From Bacillus_BU sp051233475 (lineage in GTDB: Bacteria; Bacillota; Bacilli; Bacillales; Cytobacillaceae), in NCBI RefSeq assembly GCF_051233475.1, contig NZ_JBKFGH010000014.1:1-64000 (forward strand): a stretch of DNA of 64,000 nt, given 5' to 3'. Below the pieces are notes generated by a model. The model was given only the letters and a program-made list of their open reading frames with translations, did not search any database and was not told where the DNA came from. The stretch's first letter is position 1; every line of letters begins with the position of its first letter. Below, in pieces: positions 42,573 to 51,848 of the stretch. A program made the translations under genes and the position numbers.

Positions 42573-42724
42573 CCATTCCAGTCAAGCCTAACTAAGAACG
42601 GAGACTAGCCTTAATCTTTCTGAATACCAATTTGCAAGTAAAATTGTAGTGTATTTTTCTGCGGTACACTGGCTATTGTACCCCCACATTTTAATATACA
42701 AATTGTCCTACAAAACACTAGGTT

Positions 42725-44107
42725 TTAATCTAAATCTCTAGCTACTTCGTCTTTTACCGTAACGCTCGCTGCTTCTAATTCTGCAATTTTTTCAGCAAAT
42801 TGTGGCAGATATTGTTTATGTGCAATTAATAGTTCATCTAATACACGTTTTGCTTTTTCTCCGCTTGGGATTAATGGGTTTATGATAAAGGCTTGTAAAG
42901 CTAATCCATAATCACCGGTTACCGCTGCTTCCTCTACACATAATTCCATATTCTTCATGACTTGCAGCCAGCCTCTTTCTGCCGGTTGAAGCGAACCAAA
43001 CGCAATCGGTCTTGCACCTGCAGAACCAATATAAGCAGAAACTTCCACTACATCGTCTGGAGCCAAATCCGGAACAGCTCCGTTATTCTTTGTTGATACA
43101 ACGATGTGTGTATTTTTATTTGCATAAATAGATGCGATGGTTTCACATGCAGCATCCGAATAATGAGCGCCGCCACGTTTAGACAATTGTTCAGGTTTAT
43201 AATTTAAGTTAGGATCTTTATATAATTCAAAAAGTTCCGTTTCTGTCTGTTTAACTTGTTGTGCTCTTGTTCCCACATTCGGATCATTGTACTCTTCGAT
43301 TAAATGGTCTAACATTTCGTCATAACGGTAATAGTAACGATGATATCCGCAAGGGATTACGTTCATTTGTTTCAATTGCTCTTTAAAAAATGGCATATCA
43401 TGAATATTTGTAGGGATACCAGAATCTCCATCATATAATTTGTCAATGATTTCAGAAGTGATATCATTTCCTTGTAAATCTTGGACTCGGTGCCAGTGAA
43501 AATGATTTAAGCCGGCAAAAGAATAGATTAACTCATCAATGTTTTTCCCGATTAATTCCGGTTCAGCTACCATTGCATTAACTGGAACATTGCACAAGCC
43601 AATAACCTTTTCCCATTTACCATAGCGAACGACTGCGTCTGTAACCATTCCGCTCGGGTTCGTGAAGTTGATAAGCCAAGCATTTGGGCATAATTCTTTC
43701 ATATCCTCTAAGATGCCTAAAATTACTGGAATCGTTCTGAAGGCTTTGAAAATACCACCTGCCCCATTTGTTTCTTGTCCTACCATTCCATATGATAAAG
43801 GAATTCTTTCATCTTTAATTCTAGCATCTAGTAGTCCCACTCTAAATTGTGTCGTTACAAAGTCAGCATCTTTCAACGCTTCACGGCGATCTAGTGTTAA
43901 ATGGACTTTTACATCATATGGAGAAGCATCCCACATTCTTTGGGCCATCTCACCAACAATTTCAAGCTTTTCTTTCCCAGCTTCAATATCAACAAGCCAC
44001 ATTTCTCTAATTGGCAATTCATCATATCTTTTAATAAAACCTTCCATTAACTCAGGAGTGTAGCTGCTGCCTCCACCAATGGTTACAATTTTTACGCCTT
44101 TTGACAT
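42725..44107 (-). CDS. licH/celF-like: GH4 6-phospho-beta-glucosidase
   Basis: A 460-residue NAD- and Mn-dependent glycosidase. It opens VKIVTIGGGSSYTPELMEGF (NAD site), has the GQETNGAGGIFKAFRTIP block, INFTNPSGMVTDAV, and CNVP, the metal-site motif variant of beta-type members (CDMP in alpha-type). It hydrolyses phosphorylated beta-glucosides such as cellobiose-6-phosphate by a redox-elimination mechanism. No PTS genes are nearby, so the sugar must be phosphorylated by transport genes elsewhere. GGAGG precedes the ATG. Divergent from the RpiR-type regulator. Confidence 0.85.
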   Translation of the reverse strand: MSKGVKIVTIGGGSSYTPELMEGFIKRYDELPIREMWLVDIEAGKEKLEIVGEMAQRMWDASPYDVKVHLTLDRREALKDADFVTTQFRVGLLDARIKDERIPLSYGMVGQETNGAGGIFKAFRTIPVILGILEDMKELCPNAWLINFTNPSGMVTDAVVRYGKWEKVIGLCNVPVNAMVAEPELIGKNIDELIYSFAGLNHFHWHRVQDLQGNDITSEIIDKLYDGDSGIPTNIHDMPFFKEQLKQMNVIPCGYHRYYYRYDEMLDHLIEEYNDPNVGTRAQQVKQTETELFELYKDPNLNYKPEQLSKRGGAHYSDAACETIASIYANKNTHIVVSTKNNGAVPDLAPDDVVEVSAYIGSAGARPIAFGSLQPAERGWLQVMKNMELCVEEAAVTGDYGLALQAFIINPLIPSGEKAKRVLDELLIAHKQYLPQFAEKIAELEAASVTVKDEVARDLD

Positions 44108-44407
44108 TGTAGATTTCCTCCTCTAATTCTTTACCTATTTTTTATCGTACTATAAAGGGAGTGTTTCTCTTTTCGAAAAAATATTTACAAAACAATTTAT
44201 AAAATCGTAAATTAATTTAAGAATGAGGGAAAGTAATAAAGATTAGATTTTAACTTCCGTCCTTCTTACTTGTAGTATAAAAACAAGGTAGAATATAATC
44301 AATATATTAGAGGAAAACTCATTATTCATTTACATTTTCATTTACAAAAACAATTCAAATTTGTAAATACGATTTACAAACGAAGATAATATTTGAGGTG
44401 ATTACAG
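44108..44407. promoter_or_regulatory. Divergent promoter with RpiR-type operators
   Basis: A perfect palindrome with arms TTTGTAAAT and ATTTACAAA and a three-base spacer occupies 44360-44380. TTTACAAAACAATTT and TCGTAAAT half-sites recur at 44184-44214, and TTTACA halves at 44330-44350. These probably bind the RpiR-type regulator for both its own gene and the glycosidase gene. Confidence 0.6.
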
Positions 44408-45292
44408 ATGTTACTTACAGAGAAAATGAAAGAGGATATTTTTTCTTCATCGGAAAGGGACATAATCGATTATTTATTTAAACAGAGAGAGAATATTAAA
44501 GATAAAACAACTAAACAAATTTCTAAGGAGACTTACACTCACCCATCCACCTTAATAAGAATCGCTAAAAAATTAGGATATAGTGGTTGGATTGAATTAA
44601 AAAATAGTTTTCTTGATGAAATTTACTATCTAAATAGTCATTTTTCGTCTATTGACGCTAATTATCCTTTTGACGAACATGATAGTGTCATGACCGTTGC
44701 CAATAAAATGGCACTATTGAATCAAACCACTATCAGTGATACTTTGTCTCTCATAAATTATGATGATTTGCAAAGAGCGACGAATATGTTGGATACAGCA
44801 GGACATATTAAAGTATTTTCCATGAATCATAATTTGTTGATTTGCTATGATTTTAAAACAAAGATGAACCGCATCGGAAAACATGTCAGTCTATGTACAG
44901 TTGATCCTCAATTCGAAGCGGTAAATTCTAATAGTGAAACTTGTGCCATTGTAATTTCTTATAGTGGGGAAAATGAGTATATTATTGGTCTGTTACCTTT
45001 TTTGAAGCGAAAGAAAATACCTATCATTGCTTTAACAAGTATTGGGGAAAATACGCTGACAAAATACGCCGATTGCATTTTACGAATTACCACTCGGGAA
45101 AAATTGTATTCTAAAATAGGCAGTTTTACTACGAATGATTCTATCTGTTTTCTATTAGATGTTCTTTATGCTGGTGTTTTTTCAAAAGACTATAAAAAGA
45201 ACCTCGAATTTAAAACCAACATTTCCAAATATTTCGATCACAGAAAAAGTTCCAACGAAGTTATGCAAGAAACGATACAGGATAACGATTAA
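44408..45292 (+). CDS. RpiR/MurR-family sugar-phosphate-responsive regulator
   Basis: A 294-residue protein. The N-terminal HTH_6 domain (TTKQISKETYTHPSTLIRIAKK in shape, about 30-75) binds DNA. The C-terminal SIS domain (about 120-260) includes IKVFSMNHNLLICYDF and AIVISYSGENEYIIG, the phosphosugar site. Adjacent to and divergent from the 6-phospho-beta-glucosidase gene, which it likely controls in response to a phosphorylated glucoside. GAGGTG precedes the ATG. Confidence 0.85.
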   Translation: MLLTEKMKEDIFSSSERDIIDYLFKQRENIKDKTTKQISKETYTHPSTLIRIAKKLGYSGWIELKNSFLDEIYYLNSHFSSIDANYPFDEHDSVMTVANKMALLNQTTISDTLSLINYDDLQRATNMLDTAGHIKVFSMNHNLLICYDFKTKMNRIGKHVSLCTVDPQFEAVNSNSETCAIVISYSGENEYIIGLLPFLKRKKIPIIALTSIGENTLTKYADCILRITTREKLYSKIGSFTTNDSICFLLDVLYAGVFSKDYKKNLEFKTNISKYFDHRKSSNEVMQETIQDND

Positions 45293-45331
45293 ATAATGGT
45301 ATGCCTGAAAAACGATTCGAAAAAACAGAAG

Positions 45332-45356
45332 AAACACGGGGATTTCACCCGTGTTT
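45332..45356 (+). terminator. Hairpin after the RpiR-type gene
   Basis: AAACACGGG pairs with CCCGTGTTT around seven bases, 40 bp after the stop. The 3' T-run is only three long, so termination may be partial. Confidence 0.5.
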
Positions 45357-45522
45357 ACTGGTGTTTACAAAAAACATCTATTAGAAACCCTTTTTTATTA
45401 TTTCAATTCAAAAAATGAAGCAAAAAACCGTCCCCAGCTTCTAGCGTTTCAAGTTTAAATAGAGTTGTATTTTATTGTTACTTATGAGACAAGATATGAA
45501 AAACATTTAAAAATCACATCAT

Positions 45523-45553
45523 AAATAATGCATTTTTTTTATGCATTATTTTT
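45523..45553 (+). terminator. Hairpin immediately upstream of the YitT-family gene
   Basis: AAATAATGCAT and ATGCATTATTT form a perfect 11-bp stem with a seven-T loop and a following T-run, ending 17 bp before the gene start. It may insulate the gene from upstream transcription or act as an attenuator. Confidence 0.5.
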
Positions 45554-45569
45554 CAAGAGGGACGATACA

Positions 45570-46418
45570 TTGTCAATGACTGAGAGAAAAAATATATCTA
45601 TTGTTTTAGATTTGCTTATGATTATCGTTGGGACAGCAATTTCCGCTGTAGCCCTTAATATGTTGACCAGACCATCAGGACTTTTAGCAGGCGGTTTAAC
45701 AGGAATTTCCCAATTTATCCATCACTTTTTTCCAATTAGCGTTGGGCTTTTCTATTTTATTCTGAATATCCCTTTGATGATATTAGGCTATAAATATTTA
45801 GGAAGAAAATTTAGTATTTATACGATACTCTCCATTATGTTATTATCTACTTTTTTATCCATCATTCCGGTTCGACTTTTATGGACGGATAACATTTTAC
45901 TGGCTGCTATTTTCGGAGGAACACTCAACGGAATCGGATGTGGCATTGTTTTAAGAAGAGGTGGTTCTCAAGGCGGACTTGACATCCTCTCCAGAATTAT
46001 TGCCAAATACTCAAATGTATCAGTTGGAAAGGCAAATATGGCTATAAATGCAAGCATTGTAATTGCTTCCGGTTTTGTTTTTAATAGCGAAATTGCTTTA
46101 TATACAATCATCTCTATGTTTATTTCAATGAAAATGTATGAAGTGGTCCTAAATAATGTTAATCGAGTGTCAGTCTTAATCATCACCAATAAAGGCGAGG
46201 ACGTTAACCAAGAAATCAATCAGAATTTACATCGTGGAACGACAATGTGGCATGCAAACGGTGGCTACACCCATGCAGATAAAACAGTATTACTATGTGT
46301 AACAGTAAGAGGGGAATTGCCAAGTCTGAAAAAAATAGTAAAAAGCAAAGATCCCCAGTCCTTTATCACTGTCATATCAACTCAAAGTGTAATTGGACGT
46401 TTTCATCAGGTGTGGTGA
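45570..46418 (+). CDS. YitT-family membrane protein (DUF161 plus DUF2179)
   Basis: A 282-residue protein with about five to six membrane helices in the first 190 residues, including LNMLTRPSGLLAGGLTGISQ and LRRGGSQGGLDILSRII. A cytoplasmic DUF2179 domain ends it (THADKTVLLCVTVRGELPSL). The function is unknown; the family is widespread in Firmicutes with many paralogues. The start is TTG 45570 behind AGAGGG; the ATG two codons on is the alternative, and the upstream frame lies in a hairpin. Confidence 0.8.
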   Translation: MSMTERKNISIVLDLLMIIVGTAISAVALNMLTRPSGLLAGGLTGISQFIHHFFPISVGLFYFILNIPLMILGYKYLGRKFSIYTILSIMLLSTFLSIIPVRLLWTDNILLAAIFGGTLNGIGCGIVLRRGGSQGGLDILSRIIAKYSNVSVGKANMAINASIVIASGFVFNSEIALYTIISMFISMKMYEVVLNNVNRVSVLIITNKGEDVNQEINQNLHRGTTMWHANGGYTHADKTVLLCVTVRGELPSLKKIVKSKDPQSFITVISTQSVIGRFHQVW

Positions 46419-46754
46419 AAACAGAAAAAACTAACCCTCTGCTTTCTTTTGAAATAAAAATTTTTCGAGGGGTGCCAGTTTTGATGATATTTGCCCATTA
46501 TCCGAAACAAGAAGACTGTAGGTTTAATTATTAGGGGCAAAAAATCTAAAATTTATTTGTATGTTATCTCAGACATCGACATGTTCCCACCAAATATGAA
46601 ATATTAATAATCATACTCCAATCGCATAGTATAAATTGAGAAGTCAATGATGAAGCCTAGGTCCATAGCTATTGATATCATAACTTTTTTAAAAAATGAT
46701 GAGAGCCAAATACAAATACAATTGGAATGAATACGGATAAAAAATTAGGTTGGA
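46419..46754. other. Intergenic region upstream of tgl
   Basis: No gene is supported; the frame crossing 46295-46534 is a shadow of the YitT-family gene and has no ribosome site. A sporulation promoter for tgl is expected near 46680-46740, but I could not place it reliably. Confidence 0.4.
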
Positions 46755-46766
46755 ATGGAGGTTTGT

Positions 46767-47612
46767 ATGATACAAATTGCGGGGGTTCCGTTTCATCTAG
46801 ATGAGAAGTGGAAGCTTGGGGATGTGGAAAAAACAATCATTCAAACGATGCAAAAAGCACCTGTTACCTATTCTTATCGTTCCATCGGTGAATTATGGTT
46901 TGAACTGAAAGTACGGAAAAACATCATAAAAAGTGCAAGAGAGATGGATCAAAGTAAAGCTCTGTTTAGAAGCTTTAAAAATGCACGATGTAATCCAAAA
47001 TATTGGCAACTAACAGCGGCAGGTGGATTTCTATTAAAACCTGGTGTAAGACCTTCTGATGCGATTCTAGACATTTACCGGAACGGTTCACTATATGCCT
47101 TTGAATGTGCAACCGCCTCAATTATTATCTTTTACCATACCGCTTTATATAGTATTGGTACCCAGATATTTAATTCTCTGTTTCAAAATCTTTATCTATT
47201 TAGCTGGCATACTGATCCCGATCTTCGCATATACACCTTTTATTCAAATCATTTTATACCTGGTGATACTGTTTACTTTAATAATCCCGATTTTTACCCA
47301 AGAACACCATGGTTTAGAGGACTTAGTGCTGTTCTTCTCGATGATGGCAAGTATTTTGGACATGGATTTTCAATAAGAACGGCTGATCAAATGATTCAAC
47401 TTCTTAATACAAAGAGAAAAACAGGCAGTGATCAATCAGCTTATTTAACGAATTTAGTGACAAGGCCTTCTTTTAACCATTTAGCCAGATTGGCTAATCT
47501 AGATGGAAGTTTCCGAGCTAACAAAATACAATATCCGATCGTGCACCATAACGAAAGTTCCATATCATATATACAATATCTTTATTATCTTAATGAATTA
47601 CTAAAAAATTAA
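46767..47612 (+). CDS. tgl: Spore coat protein-glutamine gamma-glutamyltransferase
   Basis: A 281-residue transglutaminase. The catalytic cysteine is in LYAFECATASIIIFYHTAL. PVTYSYRSIGELWFELKVR and WFRGLSAVLLDDGKYFGHGF align with B. subtilis Tgl, which crosslinks spore coat proteins late in sporulation. It is longer than the 245-residue B. subtilis protein, mainly at the C-terminus. Start ATG 46767, five bases after GGAGG; the ATG 12 bases earlier overlaps that site. Confidence 0.9.
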   Translation: MIQIAGVPFHLDEKWKLGDVEKTIIQTMQKAPVTYSYRSIGELWFELKVRKNIIKSAREMDQSKALFRSFKNARCNPKYWQLTAAGGFLLKPGVRPSDAILDIYRNGSLYAFECATASIIIFYHTALYSIGTQIFNSLFQNLYLFSWHTDPDLRIYTFYSNHFIPGDTVYFNNPDFYPRTPWFRGLSAVLLDDGKYFGHGFSIRTADQMIQLLNTKRKTGSDQSAYLTNLVTRPSFNHLARLANLDGSFRANKIQYPIVHHNESSISYIQYLYYLNELLKN

Positions 47613-47771
47613 AAGATAAAAAATTCTATATTACAATTAGTTAAATTCTGTTTTATTTAAAGTCCATGTCCTATACCATGACATTAACCCATTTTATGTT
47701 AGACCGGCTCCATTTTCCCATTTAAGAGTATTCTATAGTGAAAGATATTCTAACTCGAAGGGAAAATGAAA

Positions 47772-48038
47772 ATGTATTCTAACGTAAACGCACCTCCGAC
47801 TCTTGGTCCAAATGTTCCACCTATGGCAAATGTTCCTCCTATGCCAAATGTTGCTCCTATGCCGAATGTTGCCCCTATGCCAACCTACACAGCACCTGCT
47901 ATTGATTATTGCTATCCAACTAGTGCTTATGCTTATTGCTGTCCTCCTAATCGTTGTAATGACTTTATCTTAATTGTTGTGTTGTTTATCTTATTAATCA
48001 TTGTAGGTGCATGTGGTTATACCTTTTATAAAGGTTAA
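47772..48038 (+). CDS. YjcZ-like small membrane protein with Pro-rich repeats
   Basis: An 88-residue protein. The N-terminal half is Pro/Met/Asn-rich with three to four PMPNVA-type repeats. A Tyr/Cys-rich segment (YCYPTSAYAYCCPPNRC) follows, then one membrane helix DFILIVVLFILLIIVGACGY, nearly the sequence of sporulation proteins of the YjcZ family. YjcZ-type peptides are made in the sporangium; their role is unknown. Start ATG 47772 has GAAGGG nine bases upstream. The location next to tgl fits sporulation expression. Confidence 0.75.
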   Translation: MYSNVNAPPTLGPNVPPMANVPPMPNVAPMPNVAPMPTYTAPAIDYCYPTSAYAYCCPPNRCNDFILIVVLFILLIIVGACGYTFYKG

Positions 48039-48053
48039 CTTCAGGAACTTTTA

Positions 48054-48115
48054 GTGCCTGGCACCACCCGAATTTTGTCGAGAAACACTCGACGCTATTC
48101 GGGTGATGCCAGGCA
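48054..48115. repeat. Long palindromic hairpin element
   Basis: GTGCCTGGCA, CACCCGAAT and GTCGAG pair in order with CTCGAC, ATTCGGGTG and TGCCAGGCAC. Together they form a ~62-base near-perfect hairpin. I recognise this GTGCCTGGCACC-type hairpin as a repeat family common in Bacillaceae. It may also act as a terminator for the YjcZ-like gene 16 bp upstream, although no T-run follows. Confidence 0.7.
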
Positions 48116-48233
48116 CATTAATTAATTGTATGACAATAAACTTAATAATACTTCTTATCTTGATAGGAAGCTTTTTCAATCACCTATCCGGAGATTGATG
48201 TTCCATTTGAAGTTTTGATCTCCTTGTTTATTT

Positions 48234-50078
48234 TTACATATTCTCTATTTTCTTTAACTCTTTTTCGATATAAGATCGGGTATGATCAAACCCAATAATG
48301 GCCAAAACGTTTCCGTTATGATCCATTAAGGGAGCAAAGCTTGTTTTCCATTCTCCATAAATATCTTCATATAATGGAGTTACTCCTGCTTTCCCATCCA
48401 TCGCCTCAAATGCTACTTCCATCATTTCTGGCGGACCTTCATATAAATGTCCAGCTGGAATGACGAAATCTTCAGAGGCTACAATCGTCAGCATTTTATT
48501 ATCGAAAGTTTTAAAAATATAGACCCACTCAATGATTCCTTCTTGTTCACGTATTTTCGTTAGTTTTTTCTGAACTTTTTTATAAGTATGATTAGATGGT
48601 GACACACTCTGATTCACTAATTCAGAGATTTCTTCCGGCAGAATGACAGCAGATGTTACAATCGCCATAGATCGTAATTGTTTATTTAGATGCTCTTCCA
48701 GTATTTTTCTTTTACTTGATGGAGAGAGAGTTTTGTGTTGCATTTTCTCACGGATTTTTTTATATTTTCTACTCATGGTCGGTTGACTGATATCCAGTAC
48801 TTTTGCTGCAAGTTTAACAGATTTATATTTATCTATGGCCATTTTAATCAATTGCTCTTCAATCATATCAACTGCTTCTTGCAGCGGCATAATGTGATGA
48901 ATAATTGGAGGTTCCTTTAAAGCTGCCTTTTTCGGAATGTATTTGTAAACTAGGCTTGAGTCCACGTTTAATTCTTTACTCGTCACAACGATTCGTTCAA
49001 TTGTATTCTCTAATTGACGAACATTTCCCGGCCAATCGTAAATACATAATAAATCAATAGCATCTGGGAAAATATGGACACCTCTATGATATAACGCATT
49101 ATACTTGCCTACGAAATGATAGATTAAGTAAGGGATCTCTTCTGTTCGTTCCCTTAAAGAAGGGATTTCAATTGGTACTACATTTAAACGATAATATAAG
49201 TCTTCTCTGAATCGTCCCTCTCTTACCATTTTTTCTAATGATTGATTCGTTGCAGCGATAATTTGGACGTCAATATGAATCGGTTTTGAACTTCCTAAGG
49301 GGGTTACTTCTTTTTCCTGTAAAATTCGAAGTAACTTTACTTGCAAGTTCATTGGCATTTCTGCAATTTCATCGAGGAACATAATCCCTTCATTTGCCAG
49401 TTCAAATTTTCCGGGAGCCCCATTTTTGTTTGCACCACTAAATGCCCCGCCAACATAACCGAATAATTCACTTTCTAATAAATTTTCCGGTATTGCCCCA
49501 CAGTTTACGGCAATAAAAGGTTTAGACCTTCTATTTCCTAATTGATGAATGGTTTTCGCAATCATTTCTTTTCCTACACCAGATTCCCCTAATAAAAGAA
49601 CGGTTGTTGAAACTTTTGAAACCATATCTATTGTGTTAAGTACTTCTTTCATTTTTTGACTATGGACGATCATTGAAGGAGTGTGTTTTGTATCTGTGCC
49701 ATCTTTTATTTCTGTTGAATCTATTAAAATATCGGAAATACTTTTTAATCCCCATAACATTAAATCTTCACCATTACCATTTGATTGGAACACAGTTATG
49801 AGAACCGTACTGCTATTCCAAGCCTTTAATTGAAGAGAGTCTACTTCTCTATTTAATAATTGGAAAATGGGATCACCAAAGAATGAAATTTCCTCTAATT
49901 CAGTAAATGTTCTTCCGATAATGGAGGTAGTGTTTGTTGACCAAAAATTTTTCAGTTTTCCACTTTGAAATAAAATAGTTCCTTTTATATTCGTTACAAT
50001 CATTTCATCGTAAATAGATAGAAAACTAGATTGATAAACTTGAAGCAGTCGATCATTCGACACAATCATGGACACCAC
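48234..50078 (-). CDS. Sigma-54 activator with C-terminal Cache-like domain
   Basis: A 614-residue regulator. PAS-like N-terminus (about 10-115), then AAA+ (about 150-375) with LLLGESGVGKE, the loop variant GAFSGA and DEIAEMP, then a helix-turn-helix (SVKLAAKVLDISQPTMSRKY, about 410-440). After the DNA-binding part comes a ~150-residue domain with DFVIPAGHLYEGP, GVTPLYEDIYGEWKTSFAP and DHNGNVLAIIGFD, the hallmark of PDC/Cache ligand-binding domains, which are normally extracellular. There is no membrane helix, so it is cytosolic. Start GTG 50078 behind GGAGGG. It is divergent from the N-demethylase genes, with a consensus -24/-12 promoter between; it probably senses their amine substrate. Confidence 0.85.
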   Translation of the reverse strand: MVSMIVSNDRLLQVYQSSFLSIYDEMIVTNIKGTILFQSGKLKNFWSTNTTSIIGRTFTELEEISFFGDPIFQLLNREVDSLQLKAWNSSTVLITVFQSNGNGEDLMLWGLKSISDILIDSTEIKDGTDTKHTPSMIVHSQKMKEVLNTIDMVSKVSTTVLLLGESGVGKEMIAKTIHQLGNRRSKPFIAVNCGAIPENLLESELFGYVGGAFSGANKNGAPGKFELANEGIMFLDEIAEMPMNLQVKLLRILQEKEVTPLGSSKPIHIDVQIIAATNQSLEKMVREGRFREDLYYRLNVVPIEIPSLRERTEEIPYLIYHFVGKYNALYHRGVHIFPDAIDLLCIYDWPGNVRQLENTIERIVVTSKELNVDSSLVYKYIPKKAALKEPPIIHHIMPLQEAVDMIEEQLIKMAIDKYKSVKLAAKVLDISQPTMSRKYKKIREKMQHKTLSPSSKRKILEEHLNKQLRSMAIVTSAVILPEEISELVNQSVSPSNHTYKKVQKKLTKIREQEGIIEWVYIFKTFDNKMLTIVASEDFVIPAGHLYEGPPEMMEVAFEAMDGKAGVTPLYEDIYGEWKTSFAPLMDHNGNVLAIIGFDHTRSYIEKELKKIENM

Positions 50079-50116
50079 ACATTTAACCCTCCTAAAATAG
50101 AATTTTAATTTTTTGA

Positions 50117-50149
50117 TTATTCAAAATAAATTATTTCATATTTGAATAA
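50117..50149. promoter_or_regulatory. Inverted repeat, likely activator site
   Basis: TTATTCAAA (50117-50125) and TTTGAATAA (50141-50149) form a 9-bp inverted repeat, centred ~87 bp upstream of the -24 box. A further TTCAATTTTGAA palindrome lies at about 50154-50165. Confidence 0.55.
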
Positions 50150-50219
50150 AGATTTCAATTTTGAATTTAACAATCCTCACAACAATTGAATTGAGGCTAT
50201 TTTTGTAAGCTTTTTATTT

Positions 50220-50235
50220 TGGCACAAAAATTGCT
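50220..50235 (+). promoter_or_regulatory. Sigma-54 (-24/-12) promoter of the N-demethylase genes
   Basis: TGGCACAAAAATTGCT matches TGGCAC-N5-TTGC exactly, 42 bp before the ATG of the DUF3445 gene. Confidence 0.93.
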
Positions 50236-50276
50236 TCTGTATTTAACAAAGGTAAAAAATTAAAGGAGGAATACTC

Positions 50277-51284
50277 ATGTATAAATCTACTAATCTAGAT
50301 CTGTTTCCTTATCCTTTTCATACGGTTAAAGAAGGTTCAAACTATCGCTATTCCAATGACTTAAGAAAACTGGCAACAGATAAACAGAATTGTGTCGTAA
50401 TAACACCCGAATATGAAAAACAAATAAAAAGAAAAAGGCAATTATTGAAGGAACAGCCAGAAGTAAGGTTCCAATCCTATCCACATACAATGGAAATGCA
50501 ATGGGAAGTGGCAGAAATGCTTATTGATTTGGCGGTTGAACGCTACCCGGAGCACTTCCAGGTAGAAAAGAACGGTAATCATTGGATTTTTAGTAATTTT
50601 ATCTTAAATGAAATCGAATCCTTCATATTTGGCGATGCATCGAGCATCGAGCTTGAGCCGCTAGATTTAATCGGCCGTCATTTCACCACTGACTTTGTAT
50701 TAATGGTTCAAAGAGATGACAATCTTTATCTGGAAGTTGCTCAAGAATCTTATGCAGCTTTATTCTCTCCTCACTGGAATAAAGGCATGACATTTGACGA
50801 AATTCACGCACCCGTTCCGTTTGTGTCACGCACAGGTGTACCTCTGGCTGAAAGAGTTCGTAATTTTTTACTGCGTAATGTTTTACCAGGTGAACCTTGG
50901 ACTAGAATTAATTGGAATCTAATGGCAAACCGTTGGGATGTAAACTACGAAACATTTGATACTTGGGGACCGACACGCTTTTTAGTCAATTCCGAAAATG
51001 CTGGTCAGCTAGTAAGACTTCGTGTAGAAGAACAATTTTTCTATCGGATGCCAAGAAGTAATGCGATTTTGTTCGTATTAAATACTCAATTTCTGCCAAT
51101 GGAAGATTTAGCATTAAGGCCCGAATGGTTGGAGCAAACATACTCGATTCTATCGGATATTCCTAAGCCAATGGCCGACTATAAAGGATTTACCCCATTT
51201 ATTGAACCTACAGTAGAGTATTTGAAGAATTTAATTGAAAAAGTTAGATTACAGACTGAGGGTTCAATGATTGGAGGTAATTAA
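50277..51284 (+). CDS. Heme-dependent oxidative N-demethylase-like protein (DUF3445)
   Basis: A 335-residue protein of the DUF3445/HODM family. Family-like stretches include LDLIGRHFTTDFVLMV, SPHWNKGMTFDEIHAPVP, and WTRINWNLMANRWDVNYETFDTWG. Known members bind heme and oxidatively remove N-methyl groups from secondary amines; in methylotrophs they are the catalytic subunit of dimethylamine monooxygenase. AAAGGAGG precedes the ATG. Followed without gap by the DmmA-like subunit and then by a ferredoxin reductase, matching the three-part enzyme. The natural amine is not known here. Confidence 0.8.
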   Translation: MYKSTNLDLFPYPFHTVKEGSNYRYSNDLRKLATDKQNCVVITPEYEKQIKRKRQLLKEQPEVRFQSYPHTMEMQWEVAEMLIDLAVERYPEHFQVEKNGNHWIFSNFILNEIESFIFGDASSIELEPLDLIGRHFTTDFVLMVQRDDNLYLEVAQESYAALFSPHWNKGMTFDEIHAPVPFVSRTGVPLAERVRNFLLRNVLPGEPWTRINWNLMANRWDVNYETFDTWGPTRFLVNSENAGQLVRLRVEEQFFYRMPRSNAILFVLNTQFLPMEDLALRPEWLEQTYSILSDIPKPMADYKGFTPFIEPTVEYLKNLIEKVRLQTEGSMIGGN

Positions 51285-51800
51285 ATGGTATACAACAGCC
51301 CAGTATTATACGTTCAATCAGAATCTATTGTTGAAAAGTTTACAGTTAGAAATGATAGAAAGAAATTACTTATTATTTCCGCTGAACCAAAAGAAGCAGT
51401 CACAATCCAACAATTTATTGATGAAATTGATAGTCAAAAAGAATATGAACTAATTGAAATAAATGATGAATTACCATTAATAAATATTAGCCAAGTTTTT
51501 GAACTTCAAAAAATGGGAACACAGCTTTATATTTCAGCTAAATGGGATGATGCGGTAACTATTTTCACAGCGGCCATTGAGGCTGGTTTTTCTGAAGATG
51601 AAATTCAAACACTTATATCAGGCCAGAAGAGGCGTTATGTTTATTGCATCAAATGTTATCATCTCCAAGAAGCAGCGTCAGAAGATACAGATATAATCTG
51701 TTTTCATTGTCAAATCAGCTTAGAAATTGGTCCTTTCTTCTCAAGAGAGCGAAAAGGATATATTGGATATCCTTACAATCCTGCTTTCGTAACATCGTAA
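51285..51800 (+). CDS. DmmA-like subunit with C-terminal CxxC pair
   Basis: A 171-residue protein beginning at the base after the DUF3445 stop, sharing its ribosome site GGAGG. The C-terminal part has two CxxC knuckles (VYCIKCYH and IICFHCQI) separated by 15-16 residues, a zinc-ribbon or rubredoxin-like arrangement, followed by FFSRERKGYIGYP. This matches DmmA-type dimethylamine monooxygenase subunits. The N-terminal 110 residues resemble a degenerate alpha/beta NAD-binding fold. It may pass electrons or hold the complex together; a direct redox role depends on whether iron or zinc is bound. Confidence 0.7.
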   Translation: MVYNSPVLYVQSESIVEKFTVRNDRKKLLIISAEPKEAVTIQQFIDEIDSQKEYELIEINDELPLINISQVFELQKMGTQLYISAKWDDAVTIFTAAIEAGFSEDEIQTLISGQKRRYVYCIKCYHLQEAASEDTDIICFHCQISLEIGPFFSRERKGYIGYPYNPAFVTS

Positions 51801-51848
51801 AAGTTAATCAATAAAATTGAAGCCATAACGTTGGGAGTGATTGTTTAC

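Noticed and set aside
46295..46534. A 79-residue plus-strand frame after the YitT-family gene
   Set aside because: The first half is a shadow of the YitT-family coding sequence; no ribosome site and no family resemblance.
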